From Flavobacterium gillisiae (GTDB lineage Bacteria; Bacteroidota; Bacteroidia; Flavobacteriales; Flavobacteriaceae), in assembly GCF_900107635.1 (NCBI RefSeq), contig NZ_FNRD01000012.1, forward strand, positions 62,001 through 126,000: a stretch of DNA of 64,000 nucleotides. The letters run 5' to 3'. Below, piece by piece: positions 38,335-47,762 of the stretch. The notes under the pieces are model-generated. The model saw only the letters and a program-made list of their open reading frames with translations. It was not told where the DNA came from and did no database searches. Both the position numbers and the translations under genes were made by a program. Position 1 is the stretch's first letter. Each line of letters opens with the position of its first letter.

Positions 38335-40656
38335 CTAAAATAATGCTTCCAGTTTTTGACCTTTAGCTAAATTCACTTCATAAATTCCATCGTTAAACTG
38401 CACTCTTGTGCTGTTCCATTTTGGTTTTTGTCCTTGAAAATCATCTTTTATTCTAACGAATCCAGCGTTTTTTGCTGTAATACTGAACCAAGATGTTTTA
38501 TTATTTTTTCGTGCCGCAGATACTTTATACCCACCTTCTGCTCTCAAATCTGTAAATGAAGCATCGCCCCATTTTGTGGGTACGGCAGGAAATATTCGAA
38601 TAATACCTGAATTTAATTTTCCTGGTGTGGGACTCCAACTTTGCAAAAGCATTTCCTGAACTGCTTGAGAAGCCAAGAAATTCCCCTCTAAAGTGAAAGG
38701 GCGAGAGGTAGAATTAGAATAACCACTTTTAGTTTGATCTCCATTCAAATGAAAACCATTTCGCGACACAAATGCTTTTACAAAAATATCTAAATTTTTA
38801 ACGGCTTCCTCTGCATTACCTACTCTGGCTTGCATGCAACTCATCCATGAAAAGCTATAACCAATCCATGCACTTGTCCCTTTTTTCTCCCAATCTTTCA
38901 AGCTAGCTTCGATAACCATTATATCTTTTTCACCGCCCTCTTTTGTAATCAAATTAAAAGGATACATTCCTATAATATTAGAAAGATGTCTGTGACTTGA
39001 AGGCAACTCGGTTATGGCATCTAACAGTAAAGTTCCATCGGCTTTAGTATGAAAATTACCCGTCGCTGTTGCTGCATCTGACCATCTTTTTACATCCGAA
39101 GTTTTACCAATAGCCGCAGCCATTTCGCTCAAGGAAAGAAATAGCATTTTTAGACTCATTAAATCGTAATTACTATTAGGTTTCAGCCAAGCTTGTGGAC
39201 TAGAATCAAAAATTTCGGGAGATGAAGAAAGAGGCAACTTCAATACTCCATTTTGATCTGGTTTAAGTAAGCCCAACATACACTCACCAACTCCTGAGCT
39301 CCAAGGATATGCTTTTTCTTTGAGGAATTTATCATCGGCTGTGTACAACCAGTGTAAATAAAACAAATGTGCACTCCAAGCGCTCATCGTGGGTGACAAA
39401 CTATATTGTCCCCAACCGCCCAATGGCTGACCAGAATACGACATTACTCCAGGGCAAGCTAACCCTTTTGTACCATAAAAATCTTTGGCAAAGTCTTGAA
39501 AAACTTTACGTCGATTCCATAAGTAATTAATATAAGAAGCGCCTTCTTCAAAACGACCTGATTCCTGATAGGCCATATACGTCATTTGGGTGTTTAGATC
39601 ATTATGATAATCACCTTTCCATGGTGGTAATGAACCACTATCTGCGGTCCACACTCCTTGAAGAGGCATTGGTGGCGCATTAGTCCTTGAAGCAGCTCCA
39701 TAGAAATATTGAACCAAATTATACTGTTTTTGTACTGCGGCATCAGGAACCCTTACACTGGATTTTTTCCAGAACTCTGTCCACCACCCTTTGTGCTTTG
39801 CTAAAACAGCATTATACCCTTGGTCTAAAGCCGATTTACAGCGTCTTTTTGCTAGATTTAGAACATCTTTGGCTTCTGTACTAGTTGCAATAGTTACCGC
39901 TACAAGTGTTTCATTTCCCACTTGCTTTGACTGTGTATAAACACAATATTCTAATCCTTCTGCAGCAGTTTGGATATACCAACTTGCATTTTTAGATTTC
40001 CCTTTTATAGCATCTGGATAGCCTAATTTTTCTGTTGTTCCTCCGCTAGATTCTTCAGAATCGACTTTCCCTTTTTTAAATACATCCATCGTACTTAAAA
40101 GATTTACCGCCGAAGGGGAAGTCCCTTTTATAGTTATAAGGACAATTGGTTTTGTAGCACTATAGATCACTTTTACAATACTCTTCGATTGAAATCTTGC
40201 AATTCCTTCAGCAGAAGCAAGATTCAATTCAAAATCTTTCAATATTTCATCTACTGGAAATTGAATTTCGACACGTCCAGCAGCTAATTTTGTTGGAGTT
40301 GTTCCGTTGTATGGTGTGTCCCACCAAGTGCTAACAACGTCATATTGTTTTTCATTTATTAATTCAACCCCCTTAGCGTAGGTGTGTTTTTTCCACCATT
40401 CAGGCTCTCCATTGGTGCGTTCGTCCCATAGATCGCCTCGGTCTAAAGATAAACGAAGCGTATTCTTTTCTCCCCATAATAATCCGCCTAGTAAGCCATT
40501 TCCTAACGGTATTGCCTCATCCCATCTATCTATAGGAGCAGTTAAAATCAAATTATCTTCTGATTTTGGAAATTCTAAAACTCCTTTTTTTTGAGCCAAA
40601 GAATTATTTAACTGCATTATTAAAACTAAAACCATGAAACATTTTAACTTCTTCAT
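38335..40656 (-). CDS. GH95-like glycosidase (alpha-L-fucosidase/alpha-galactosidase family)
   Basis: 773 residues with Sec signal (to SLAQ). The N-terminal super-beta-sandwich begins DRWDEAIPLGNGLLGGLLWG, and the (alpha/alpha)6 domain includes LQGVWTADSGSLPPWKGDYH, as in GH95. At the position where characterised fucosidases have the water-activating Asn-x-Asn pair this protein reads D-L-N-T-Q-M, so the first Asn is Asp; specificity may differ from fucose. It probably removes a terminal alpha-linked L-fucose or L-galactose. Start as given; the ATG is followed by KKLKCF and a hydrophobic run. Flanked by GH2 genes on the same strand. Confidence 0.85.
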   Translation of the reverse strand: MKKLKCFMVLVLIMQLNNSLAQKKGVLEFPKSEDNLILTAPIDRWDEAIPLGNGLLGGLLWGEKNTLRLSLDRGDLWDERTNGEPEWWKKHTYAKGVELINEKQYDVVSTWWDTPYNGTTPTKLAAGRVEIQFPVDEILKDFELNLASAEGIARFQSKSIVKVIYSATKPIVLITIKGTSPSAVNLLSTMDVFKKGKVDSEESSGGTTEKLGYPDAIKGKSKNASWYIQTAAEGLEYCVYTQSKQVGNETLVAVTIATSTEAKDVLNLAKRRCKSALDQGYNAVLAKHKGWWTEFWKKSSVRVPDAAVQKQYNLVQYFYGAASRTNAPPMPLQGVWTADSGSLPPWKGDYHNDLNTQMTYMAYQESGRFEEGASYINYLWNRRKVFQDFAKDFYGTKGLACPGVMSYSGQPLGGWGQYSLSPTMSAWSAHLFYLHWLYTADDKFLKEKAYPWSSGVGECMLGLLKPDQNGVLKLPLSSSPEIFDSSPQAWLKPNSNYDLMSLKMLFLSLSEMAAAIGKTSDVKRWSDAATATGNFHTKADGTLLLDAITELPSSHRHLSNIIGMYPFNLITKEGGEKDIMVIEASLKDWEKKGTSAWIGYSFSWMSCMQARVGNAEEAVKNLDIFVKAFVSRNGFHLNGDQTKSGYSNSTSRPFTLEGNFLASQAVQEMLLQSWSPTPGKLNSGIIRIFPAVPTKWGDASFTDLRAEGGYKVSAARKNNKTSWFSITAKNAGFVRIKDDFQGQKPKWNSTRVQFNDGIYEVNLAKGQKLEALF

Positions 40657-40762
40657 ACTATAAACGATTTAAAATTATATTTCTAAGTACTATATAGTAT
40701 CAAAAAGATACTATATTCAATTATGGCTGAACAAAACGATTTAAATTTGATCCTAAATAATA

Positions 40763-43189
40763 CTATTCCAGCACATAAATTGTAGTAGATACCGACTCTA
40801 ACCATGGACTGTCAAAAGTAACTTTAACGGTACCTTTTTCGCCCTTTGCTTTAATATAGGCCAAAATATGTCCGTGAAATACACGTTGTATATTATCCGT
40901 ATAATCCGTCATGTCATTGTTATTTCCGGCTTCAAGACCTAAAAGTGTGCCTGGACCTTCTATCGTGCATCTCACTTCGTTATCACTCAACATCACCGCT
41001 AATCCGTCTTTGTCGACAACCTGAACCATTAACTGAGCAACTTCATTTTGTGAATCTATCGTTACATTGCTTTGATTAATCACAAGTGCATAAGGCTGAT
41101 TAGATTGTATAATAGCATAACGACTTTCTTCTTTATTATTGACATCTAAACCTACAGCTTCTAATTTTCCTTTTACAAAAGGTACATCCCAATAAATTAC
41201 ACCTGTTTTCTCATCGTATTTTTTCTCTTCGCCAATGATTTTTCCATTTAATTCTAAACGAGCTTTTGCAGCATTAGTATAACAAACAACTCTTATAATC
41301 TTTCCTTCTTCATAATTCCAGGTTGGCCATGCATCCATAGAAAGATCATCTTCACCATTAGAAACATAGGTCCCTAGATGTATCATAGGTTTATCAGCCC
41401 AAAGCGACTGACGAAAATAACCTCTTGGCTTTATAGCTCCCGAAAAATCAACTAAACCTGAATAAAACCCTCTTGAAGGCCAGCTTCCTGATTCACCCAA
41501 ATAATCAATCCCTGTCCATAAGAACTGTCCAAAAATATGATCATTATTTTTTACGGCTAACCATGCTTTTATATCATGACGCGTTTCACTCCCGTAAATC
41601 ACTCGGTTTGGATATTTTTTATGATCAGATTGGTATTTACTCTCGGTATAGTTGTAACCAGTAATATCTAAAGCCCCTGGGAATGCCGTTTCATTTGACA
41701 TCGTGACCCCTGCAAGTCCTGCAGTAGTAGGCCTTGATTTATCATATTTTTTAACCGCAGCTACTAACCGTTTTGCAATAACGCCAAGGCGCATAGCATC
41801 TGGAGCCTCTTTTTTATACCCTCCATAAGCAGCTTGTGAAAATCCTGAATCACCACCACCATTTAACACTGGGTGAGAGTATGGATCATTTGGATAATCT
41901 ACTTCATTACCAATACTCCAAGCAAAAACAGACAGATGATTTCTATCACGACGTACCATATCTTCAAGGTCTCTCTCTGACCAATCATCAAAAATATCAG
42001 AATTACCTTCAAACCCAGGTGTTCCTACATTCCATCCTTCTAGCCATTTACGTTTTGGAAATTCCCATTCATCATAGGCTTCATTTAGAACAAGTAAACC
42101 TAACTCATCACAAAGCTCATAAAAGTCTGGTGCCTGTGGATTATGGCTTGTACGTATTGCATTTACACCTATTTCTTTTAGCGTTTTTAACCTTTCTTTC
42201 CAAACATCCCTATACATTGCCGAACCTAAAACACCGGAATCATGATGCAAACAAACCCCTTTCATTTTCGTCCATTTGCCATTAAGAGCAAAACCCTTGT
42301 TAGCATCAAAAGTAAAACTACGAAAACCTGTTTGAGTAATGGTTTTATCTATTTGTTTACCATTTTTAAAAACCGTAGTTCTTAGTTGATAAAGATTCGG
42401 ATTATCTAAATCCCATAATTTAGCATTTTTTACTTCTATTTTAGTGGCAATTTTATTCTCTTTATTTGGTGCGACCACTACTTTATTAAAACTTTTAGCT
42501 ACTACTTTACCATCCAAATCCAGCAATTCGTTTTTTATCTCCAAGTTTACTTTTGAAGCAGTCTCATTTTCTAATGCTACTTCTATATGTAAAATTCCCG
42601 TAGTTTTATTTAATTCTGGATTAGCATAAACGCCCCATTGTGCAATGTGTACCGGATTAGCATAAACCAACCAAACATTGCGATAAATTCCTGATCCAGT
42701 ATACCAGCGAGAGTCAGCGCTCTTACTATGATCTACACGTACGGCAATCGTATTTTTTTCTCCATATTTAATATAAGGACTAGCATCATAGGCAAAAGAA
42801 ATGTATCCGTTAGGACGTTTTCCTAAAGAATGACCATTAACATAAACCTCGCTCCTATTGTAAACGCCTTCAAAATATAAAAATACTTTTTCACCTCGCT
42901 TACTTTGAGGAATATTTATTGTTTTTCTATACCAGCCAATACCGCCTGGCAAAAAACCTGTACAGCTTGCCAAGGTAGGGCTTAATTGTCCTTTTACACT
43001 CCAATCATGAGGTATATCAACGGTTTGCCAATTGGTATCATTATAAGACGCATTTATAGCCTCGGGAGTATCTTGGAGAATGAACTTCCAGCTATCATTA
43101 ATTTTTTGGGAATCTCCAAATGATATCTGACTAAAAGCAGATAAGCAGGATAAAATAAGAATAGGTACTAATAGTTTTTTTATATACAT
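40763..43189 (-). CDS. GH2 beta-galactosidase-like enzyme
   Basis: 808 residues from MYIKKLLVPI, which starts a proper signal peptide (to AFSQ); the frame is open 21 codons further upstream, but that would bury the signal. Domains: jelly-roll (GIGWYRKTINIP), Ig-like, TIM barrel (KGVCLHHDSGVLGSAMYRDV), then DUF4982-like and a further beta-domain. Acid/base Glu429 in WSIGNEVDYPND; nucleophile Glu535 in VIYGSETRHD. This short GH2 class usually has beta-galactosidase activity. Between the SGNH-like gene and GH95 on the same strand. Confidence 0.92.
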   Translation of the reverse strand: MYIKKLLVPILILSCLSAFSQISFGDSQKINDSWKFILQDTPEAINASYNDTNWQTVDIPHDWSVKGQLSPTLASCTGFLPGGIGWYRKTINIPQSKRGEKVFLYFEGVYNRSEVYVNGHSLGKRPNGYISFAYDASPYIKYGEKNTIAVRVDHSKSADSRWYTGSGIYRNVWLVYANPVHIAQWGVYANPELNKTTGILHIEVALENETASKVNLEIKNELLDLDGKVVAKSFNKVVVAPNKENKIATKIEVKNAKLWDLDNPNLYQLRTTVFKNGKQIDKTITQTGFRSFTFDANKGFALNGKWTKMKGVCLHHDSGVLGSAMYRDVWKERLKTLKEIGVNAIRTSHNPQAPDFYELCDELGLLVLNEAYDEWEFPKRKWLEGWNVGTPGFEGNSDIFDDWSERDLEDMVRRDRNHLSVFAWSIGNEVDYPNDPYSHPVLNGGGDSGFSQAAYGGYKKEAPDAMRLGVIAKRLVAAVKKYDKSRPTTAGLAGVTMSNETAFPGALDITGYNYTESKYQSDHKKYPNRVIYGSETRHDIKAWLAVKNNDHIFGQFLWTGIDYLGESGSWPSRGFYSGLVDFSGAIKPRGYFRQSLWADKPMIHLGTYVSNGEDDLSMDAWPTWNYEEGKIIRVVCYTNAAKARLELNGKIIGEEKKYDEKTGVIYWDVPFVKGKLEAVGLDVNNKEESRYAIIQSNQPYALVINQSNVTIDSQNEVAQLMVQVVDKDGLAVMLSDNEVRCTIEGPGTLLGLEAGNNNDMTDYTDNIQRVFHGHILAYIKAKGEKGTVKVTFDSPWLESVSTTIYVLE

Positions 43190-43406
43190 TACTATATAAT
43201 TTTTGTTATTCATTAATTCAGTGATGATGTACGCAAACGATATCTTTTCCATGGTGAGAAATCGTTACTGTTTATTACTTTTGAATGAAAATATTAATAT
43301 TTAACTGCCTTACAAAAGTGACAATTGATTTTGCGGGATTTCGACATTATCAATAATAAACAAATAAAGAATACTTTTATGGTTTACGTAAAAGCCATTT
43401 ATTTTA

Positions 43407-44141
43407 CTAATTTGATTGGTTTTTAAAATATTCGAAAATGGCATTTGCCACAAATTGATGTCCCTTTTGGTTGATATGATTATTTTGTGACATATAACCT
43501 GGCAAAGGCTCCTTTTTTGCCAATGATTTAAATAATGCGTAACTATCTACTAAGCCCACATTGTATTTTTTTGCCAAATTTCTTATTTGTTGGCTATGTT
43601 TTTCTAGTGGTGTGTCTTCATAAGTTATATCCTCTGACAAATCTGGTGTAGGTGTTAATAGTATAACTTTAGTGCCATATTTTAGCGCATCAACAATCAT
43701 TTGTTCCCACGCAATCTTAGCTCGTTCTAAACCAATACTACGATCATTAAGCGCATAATCTATAAAAAGCACATCCGGTTTATGTGTAAGCACATCATCA
43801 TCAATACGAATCGCACCTTGCTCTGCCTGCTCACCAGCAATAGAAGTTGTTATGATGTTAACAACAGAATACGGATAATGATCATTAATTAGCTTTAAAG
43901 TGTAGAAAGGATATGAATTTAAACGATCCGTTACATTGTTAGCCATATATCCCGTAGGTACTGAATGACCATGAAAAACCACATTAATTGTACGATTTTT
44001 AGGCCATACTACACGTAATTCTTTCTTAATAGAATCTAAGTATGTCTTGCTCGAGGCAACTTCTTGGGCATTGGTGAACCCAGAACTTAACATGACTATT
44101 AAAAGATTGAGCACTATATTTCTTTTGAAGAATAAAATCAT
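43407..44141 (-). CDS. SGNH-hydrolase-like secreted protein with altered block I
   Basis: 244 residues from MILFFKRNIVLNLLIVMLSS, the start that gives a signal peptide (to TNAQ). The frame is open 22 codons upstream. The fold markers are FHGHSVPTGY (block I, His in place of the usual Asp but Ser kept), DYALNDRSIG (block III Asn) and NNHINQKGH (block V His; the residue three before it is Asn rather than Asp). This is the SGNH/GDSL lipase-esterase superfamily with unusual catalytic surroundings. Likely a carbohydrate esterase by its position between the sulfatase and GH2 genes; activity unproven. Confidence 0.75.
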   Translation of the reverse strand: MILFFKRNIVLNLLIVMLSSGFTNAQEVASSKTYLDSIKKELRVVWPKNRTINVVFHGHSVPTGYMANNVTDRLNSYPFYTLKLINDHYPYSVVNIITTSIAGEQAEQGAIRIDDDVLTHKPDVLFIDYALNDRSIGLERAKIAWEQMIVDALKYGTKVILLTPTPDLSEDITYEDTPLEKHSQQIRNLAKKYNVGLVDSYALFKSLAKKEPLPGYMSQNNHINQKGHQFVANAIFEYFKNQSN

Positions 44142-44276
44142 ATTATTTTTTGTTATTAACAAACCCCATCTTTCTATTTCCTTGGATTTACTTTTAATTT
44201 CAAGCAAGCTTTTTTATAAAAAAGTAAATCCAAAAAAAATATTTTTTTTAAATGAGTCTATATTTTATATTGAAAA

Positions 44277-45884
44277 TTAATCATTGGTACCTTTACTATC
44301 ATACCAACTTGCATTAGGTTGAAAGTCTTTACTCAAAAAATCTTTACGCTGCTTTTCTAAATTATGGAGCATTATGTTTTTTCTATTTGCATACTGTTCC
44401 TTAGCTAATTGATCATTATAGTCAGGATTAATCTGAGGAATTCTGGCGTTTGAATTTGCTAAAAAAGTATCTAAATCACTTCTTAGTTTTTTTACAACTG
44501 TACTATTATTTTTAGATATGTCTTGTTTTTCCCCTGGATCACTTGATAGATTATAAAGTTCATCATGTCCATCTTCCCAATAATGAATCAGTTTCCATTT
44601 TTCTAACCTAATAATACTTACTGGCTCACCACCTTGATTTCCATAATGTGGATAATGCCAAAATAAAGGCCTAATTTCTATCTTTTTTCCTTTTAGTAAA
44701 GGCACTAAACTAAGGCCGTCAATTTTTTGAGTTGGTTTATTTTGAACACCTGCTAAATCTAAAAGAGTAGGATAAAAATCTACACCAGATACTGGATAAT
44801 TAATTTTTTTTGGTCCATTTTTTAAATAAGGAACCTTTATAAGATAGGGCTCTCTAATACCACCTTCCCATTGATATCCTTTTCCTCCTCTTAATGGTAA
44901 ATTTGATGTGGAAAAAGCATCGCCACTAGCCACACCTCCATTATCCGAAGTGAATACAACAATCGTATTTTCATCTAAATGAAGCTCCTTCAATTTATCT
45001 AAAACCAAACCGATTGCATCATCCATACTCTCCACTAATCCTGCATAAACAGGGTTGTCTTGTACGGTTCTAATGGGTAAGACACGTTCCATTTTGTATC
45101 CAGAATCTGGAATACCTTGTGCCTCTGCTTTATTTCTATATTTAGTCCATTTCTCCTGCGTAGTTTCTATAGGACCATGTACTGCGTAAAATGACAAATA
45201 GGCGAAAAAAGGTTTGTCTTTATTTTCTGTTATAAAGTTTACCGTTTCTCGAGACAACCTCATCGTTAGGTTTTCTCCTATATATTTGTAATCTAACTTC
45301 GGATTATCCCAAGGTGCATAGTACCCTCCCTTTGGACTTCCAGCTTCCCAGCCTCCTTTATTAATATCAAAACCATTATCTTCAGGACTTGAGGCATCAT
45401 CGCCTAAATGCCATTTACCTGCAAAAAAAGTTTTGTAACCGCCTACTTTCATAGCTTCTGCTAACGTTGTAGTGTTTTCTGGAATAGTATGATTGTATTC
45501 CGATGGTAACAATTTTGAATTGTTGTTTTTTGCCCATTGTGCACCAGAGTCGGCTCCAATCCAATCTGTTATGCCATGATTAGCTGTAAACTGACCTGTT
45601 AACAAACTGGCTCTAGATGGACTACATACCTGACAAGCTGCGTAGCCTTGAGTGAACTCAACACCTTCTTTTTTTATTCGATCTATATTAGGAGTCTCGT
45701 AATATTTACTTCCTCCATAACTAACATCGTTTACACCAAAATCATCTGCCAAAATAAAAACAACATTTGGTTTTTCACTAGCTACTTTTGGTTGCAATTC
45801 TTTGCTTTTACAGGCATTAAAAAAAACACCTGTAAAACAAAGAAAACAGAATAATTTGTACATTCTTATAATTCGAATATCCAT
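44277..45884 (-). CDS. Sulfatase, family S1, lipoprotein
   Basis: 535 residues. Start MDIRIIR, or eight codons on at MYKLFC; both precede a lipoprotein signal FFNACKSK (Cys25). NVVFILADDFGVND supplies the metal ligands Asp47 and Asp48; CSPSRASLLTG has the residue to be converted to formylglycine (Cys87 in C-x-P-S-R). TFFAGKWHLGD and FTSDNGG are the other active-site segments. It removes sulfate esters from glycans in the periplasm. It needs a formylglycine-generating enzyme; one is encoded at 62755. First gene of the run 45884-38335, probably an operon. Confidence 0.95.
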   Translation of the reverse strand: MDIRIIRMYKLFCFLCFTGVFFNACKSKELQPKVASEKPNVVFILADDFGVNDVSYGGSKYYETPNIDRIKKEGVEFTQGYAACQVCSPSRASLLTGQFTANHGITDWIGADSGAQWAKNNNSKLLPSEYNHTIPENTTTLAEAMKVGGYKTFFAGKWHLGDDASSPEDNGFDINKGGWEAGSPKGGYYAPWDNPKLDYKYIGENLTMRLSRETVNFITENKDKPFFAYLSFYAVHGPIETTQEKWTKYRNKAEAQGIPDSGYKMERVLPIRTVQDNPVYAGLVESMDDAIGLVLDKLKELHLDENTIVVFTSDNGGVASGDAFSTSNLPLRGGKGYQWEGGIREPYLIKVPYLKNGPKKINYPVSGVDFYPTLLDLAGVQNKPTQKIDGLSLVPLLKGKKIEIRPLFWHYPHYGNQGGEPVSIIRLEKWKLIHYWEDGHDELYNLSSDPGEKQDISKNNSTVVKKLRSDLDTFLANSNARIPQINPDYNDQLAKEQYANRKNIMLHNLEKQRKDFLSKDFQPNASWYDSKGTND

Positions 45885-46085
45885 AATTTAAACCTTAAAA
45901 TTTCCTATATTAATTGATTTCACTTCACTTGTAACACAGTAATTACTTATTATTAAATAGAATACGTTTTAATAATAATAATATTTTAAATACTACTACT
46001 CTTGATCCATCTAATCAATTGTATTTATTAAAGATTTATTACTTTTACTTCACGATAAAGTAAACCCTTGTTGATGCATAAAAAA

Positions 46086-47729
46086 TTAATTATATTCTCC
46101 TACGTACGTAACAATTGATCGAGCTGGAATATCAAACTTAGTAGTGTTTACATTAGCCGATTTTTTTAAATTTGAATCTTCTGAAGTCACATAAGGAGTT
46201 AGCACATTATTTTTTAAAGTAATCCCACTTAAATTAAGTTTATAGGCTCTCGAAGCATCACTATAATTAACAGCTACAATTATAAGTTTCTTTTTCGCAA
46301 CATCCTTATAAGCGGTTAGCATTACATCAGTAGCCGCCGATGCAGCATTTTGATTAGGTATTTGAAGACGTATCGCTCCAGGGCGTACAAAAAGAGAGAA
46401 ATTCCCAAACGCCCACAACAATTTTGAATCACGATAAAAACCATCATTTTTACAATAATCTGGAATAGGACCACTAACACCATTACTAGCACCATCATCC
46501 AAATAAACCAATCCATCCTTATAGTCATATCTACTAAGAGCGGTCCACCATTGCCATGATGAAGCATTCGCTACTGCAATGTCATTATGAATCGTTCGCG
46601 CCACAAACAATGCCGTTTTCATCCCAAGATCTCTTTTATTACCAGAGCCCCCTGGAATTTCAGCGATCCCAGGATTTTCTAATATAGAGTATTCCGTTTG
46701 CCAATACTTCAGACCAGCTATTTGTTTCACTTTAGAACTTAATTTTTCTCGATAGCTTATCATATCATTTAATGGCCAAACAGTAAAGTAACTATGGCCC
46801 GAAATCACTTTTTTTACATTAGGAAATTGTGCTATATTGTTTGCTGATGAAGGACCAAAAAAAGAATTTATTTGATCGTCTCTATTTTCCCCATTAACAT
46901 TTTCATATAAATAATTAATCGTAGCAGCTTCACCAAGAACAATTTCTGTGTTAAGTGACTTTGCTTTTAGCTTATCCGATAACAACTTTGTAAAATCATA
47001 CATTTCTTGATTAGTTGCAGGTGTTCCTTCTTGACTATTTTGTCCATTACTACCTGCCATCCAATCCCACTGAGGTTCATTTACTGGACTCAAATAATCA
47101 AAAGTAACTCCTTCATTACGTTGCAAATTATCTATACATTCTACCAAGAAATCAGCATAATCAGGAAGCAATCCAGGTTTAATATTCATATTGTTTTTCT
47201 GTGGTGAAAAAGCCTTTCCGTTTATTGTCATTTGCACAGGTGGACTAACTGTAAATGCCATTAGTTTTTCCACGCCACGACTTTTAGCTGCTTTTAAAAA
47301 CCATCTTTGACCTGCTTGTTTAGACCAGTCATACGTTCCATTTGGATTTTGAAAGCATTCAGTTCTTCTCCATTCATCATAAATATTACTACTAGCACCT
47401 TGCTCCATACTTCCTGAACCTACATAGAATCTCCACATAGACAGACCTATACCCTTAGGATTTCCTGCTGCATCCATTTCCTTACTAAAAAGTAAATCTG
47501 CAATAGCATTTCTTTTTTCGACTGGCCAATTCTTTCCTACAAACTGAGCTCGCCAACCATCAGAAGCACCGAAGCCATCCATAGTTTGAAGTTCTTGATT
47601 TAAATCAATTTTTATTTCTCTTACATCTGAAGCTATTGGTGGCGGACCAAGATTAACATCTGATGAACAAGCAATAATTAACAAGCTTGCAAAAAACAAG
47701 CTTGTTAAAGTTCCTTTTATTAGATTCAT
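46086..47729 (-). CDS. GH30 glycosidase, endo-beta-1,6-galactanase-like
   Basis: 547 residues, lipoprotein signal LIIACSSD (Cys21), so probably on the cell surface. QTMDGFGASDGWRAQFVGKN (48-67) opens the barrel; acid/base Glu218 in SPVNEPQWDW and nucleophile Glu346 in YWQTEYSILE; the C-terminal beta-domain ends SIVTYVGEYN. The combination DGFGASDGWRxQ / NEPQWDW is that of the GH30 subgroup containing endo-beta-1,6-galactanases; other GH30 specificities cannot be excluded. It follows SusD by 33 bp and closes the SusC-SusD operon, the place where surface endo-enzymes of such loci are found. Confidence 0.85.
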   Translation of the reverse strand: MNLIKGTLTSLFFASLLIIACSSDVNLGPPPIASDVREIKIDLNQELQTMDGFGASDGWRAQFVGKNWPVEKRNAIADLLFSKEMDAAGNPKGIGLSMWRFYVGSGSMEQGASSNIYDEWRRTECFQNPNGTYDWSKQAGQRWFLKAAKSRGVEKLMAFTVSPPVQMTINGKAFSPQKNNMNIKPGLLPDYADFLVECIDNLQRNEGVTFDYLSPVNEPQWDWMAGSNGQNSQEGTPATNQEMYDFTKLLSDKLKAKSLNTEIVLGEAATINYLYENVNGENRDDQINSFFGPSSANNIAQFPNVKKVISGHSYFTVWPLNDMISYREKLSSKVKQIAGLKYWQTEYSILENPGIAEIPGGSGNKRDLGMKTALFVARTIHNDIAVANASSWQWWTALSRYDYKDGLVYLDDGASNGVSGPIPDYCKNDGFYRDSKLLWAFGNFSLFVRPGAIRLQIPNQNAASAATDVMLTAYKDVAKKKLIIVAVNYSDASRAYKLNLSGITLKNNVLTPYVTSEDSNLKKSANVNTTKFDIPARSIVTYVGEYN

Positions 47730-47762
47730 AATTTTATAATTTTAGTAATTAATAATATACTC

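Noticed and set aside
41836..42285. 149-codon plus-strand frame rich in His and Leu
   Set aside because: Complement of the GH2 catalytic barrel; the odd composition (many His, Gln, Leu) is that of a shadow frame.
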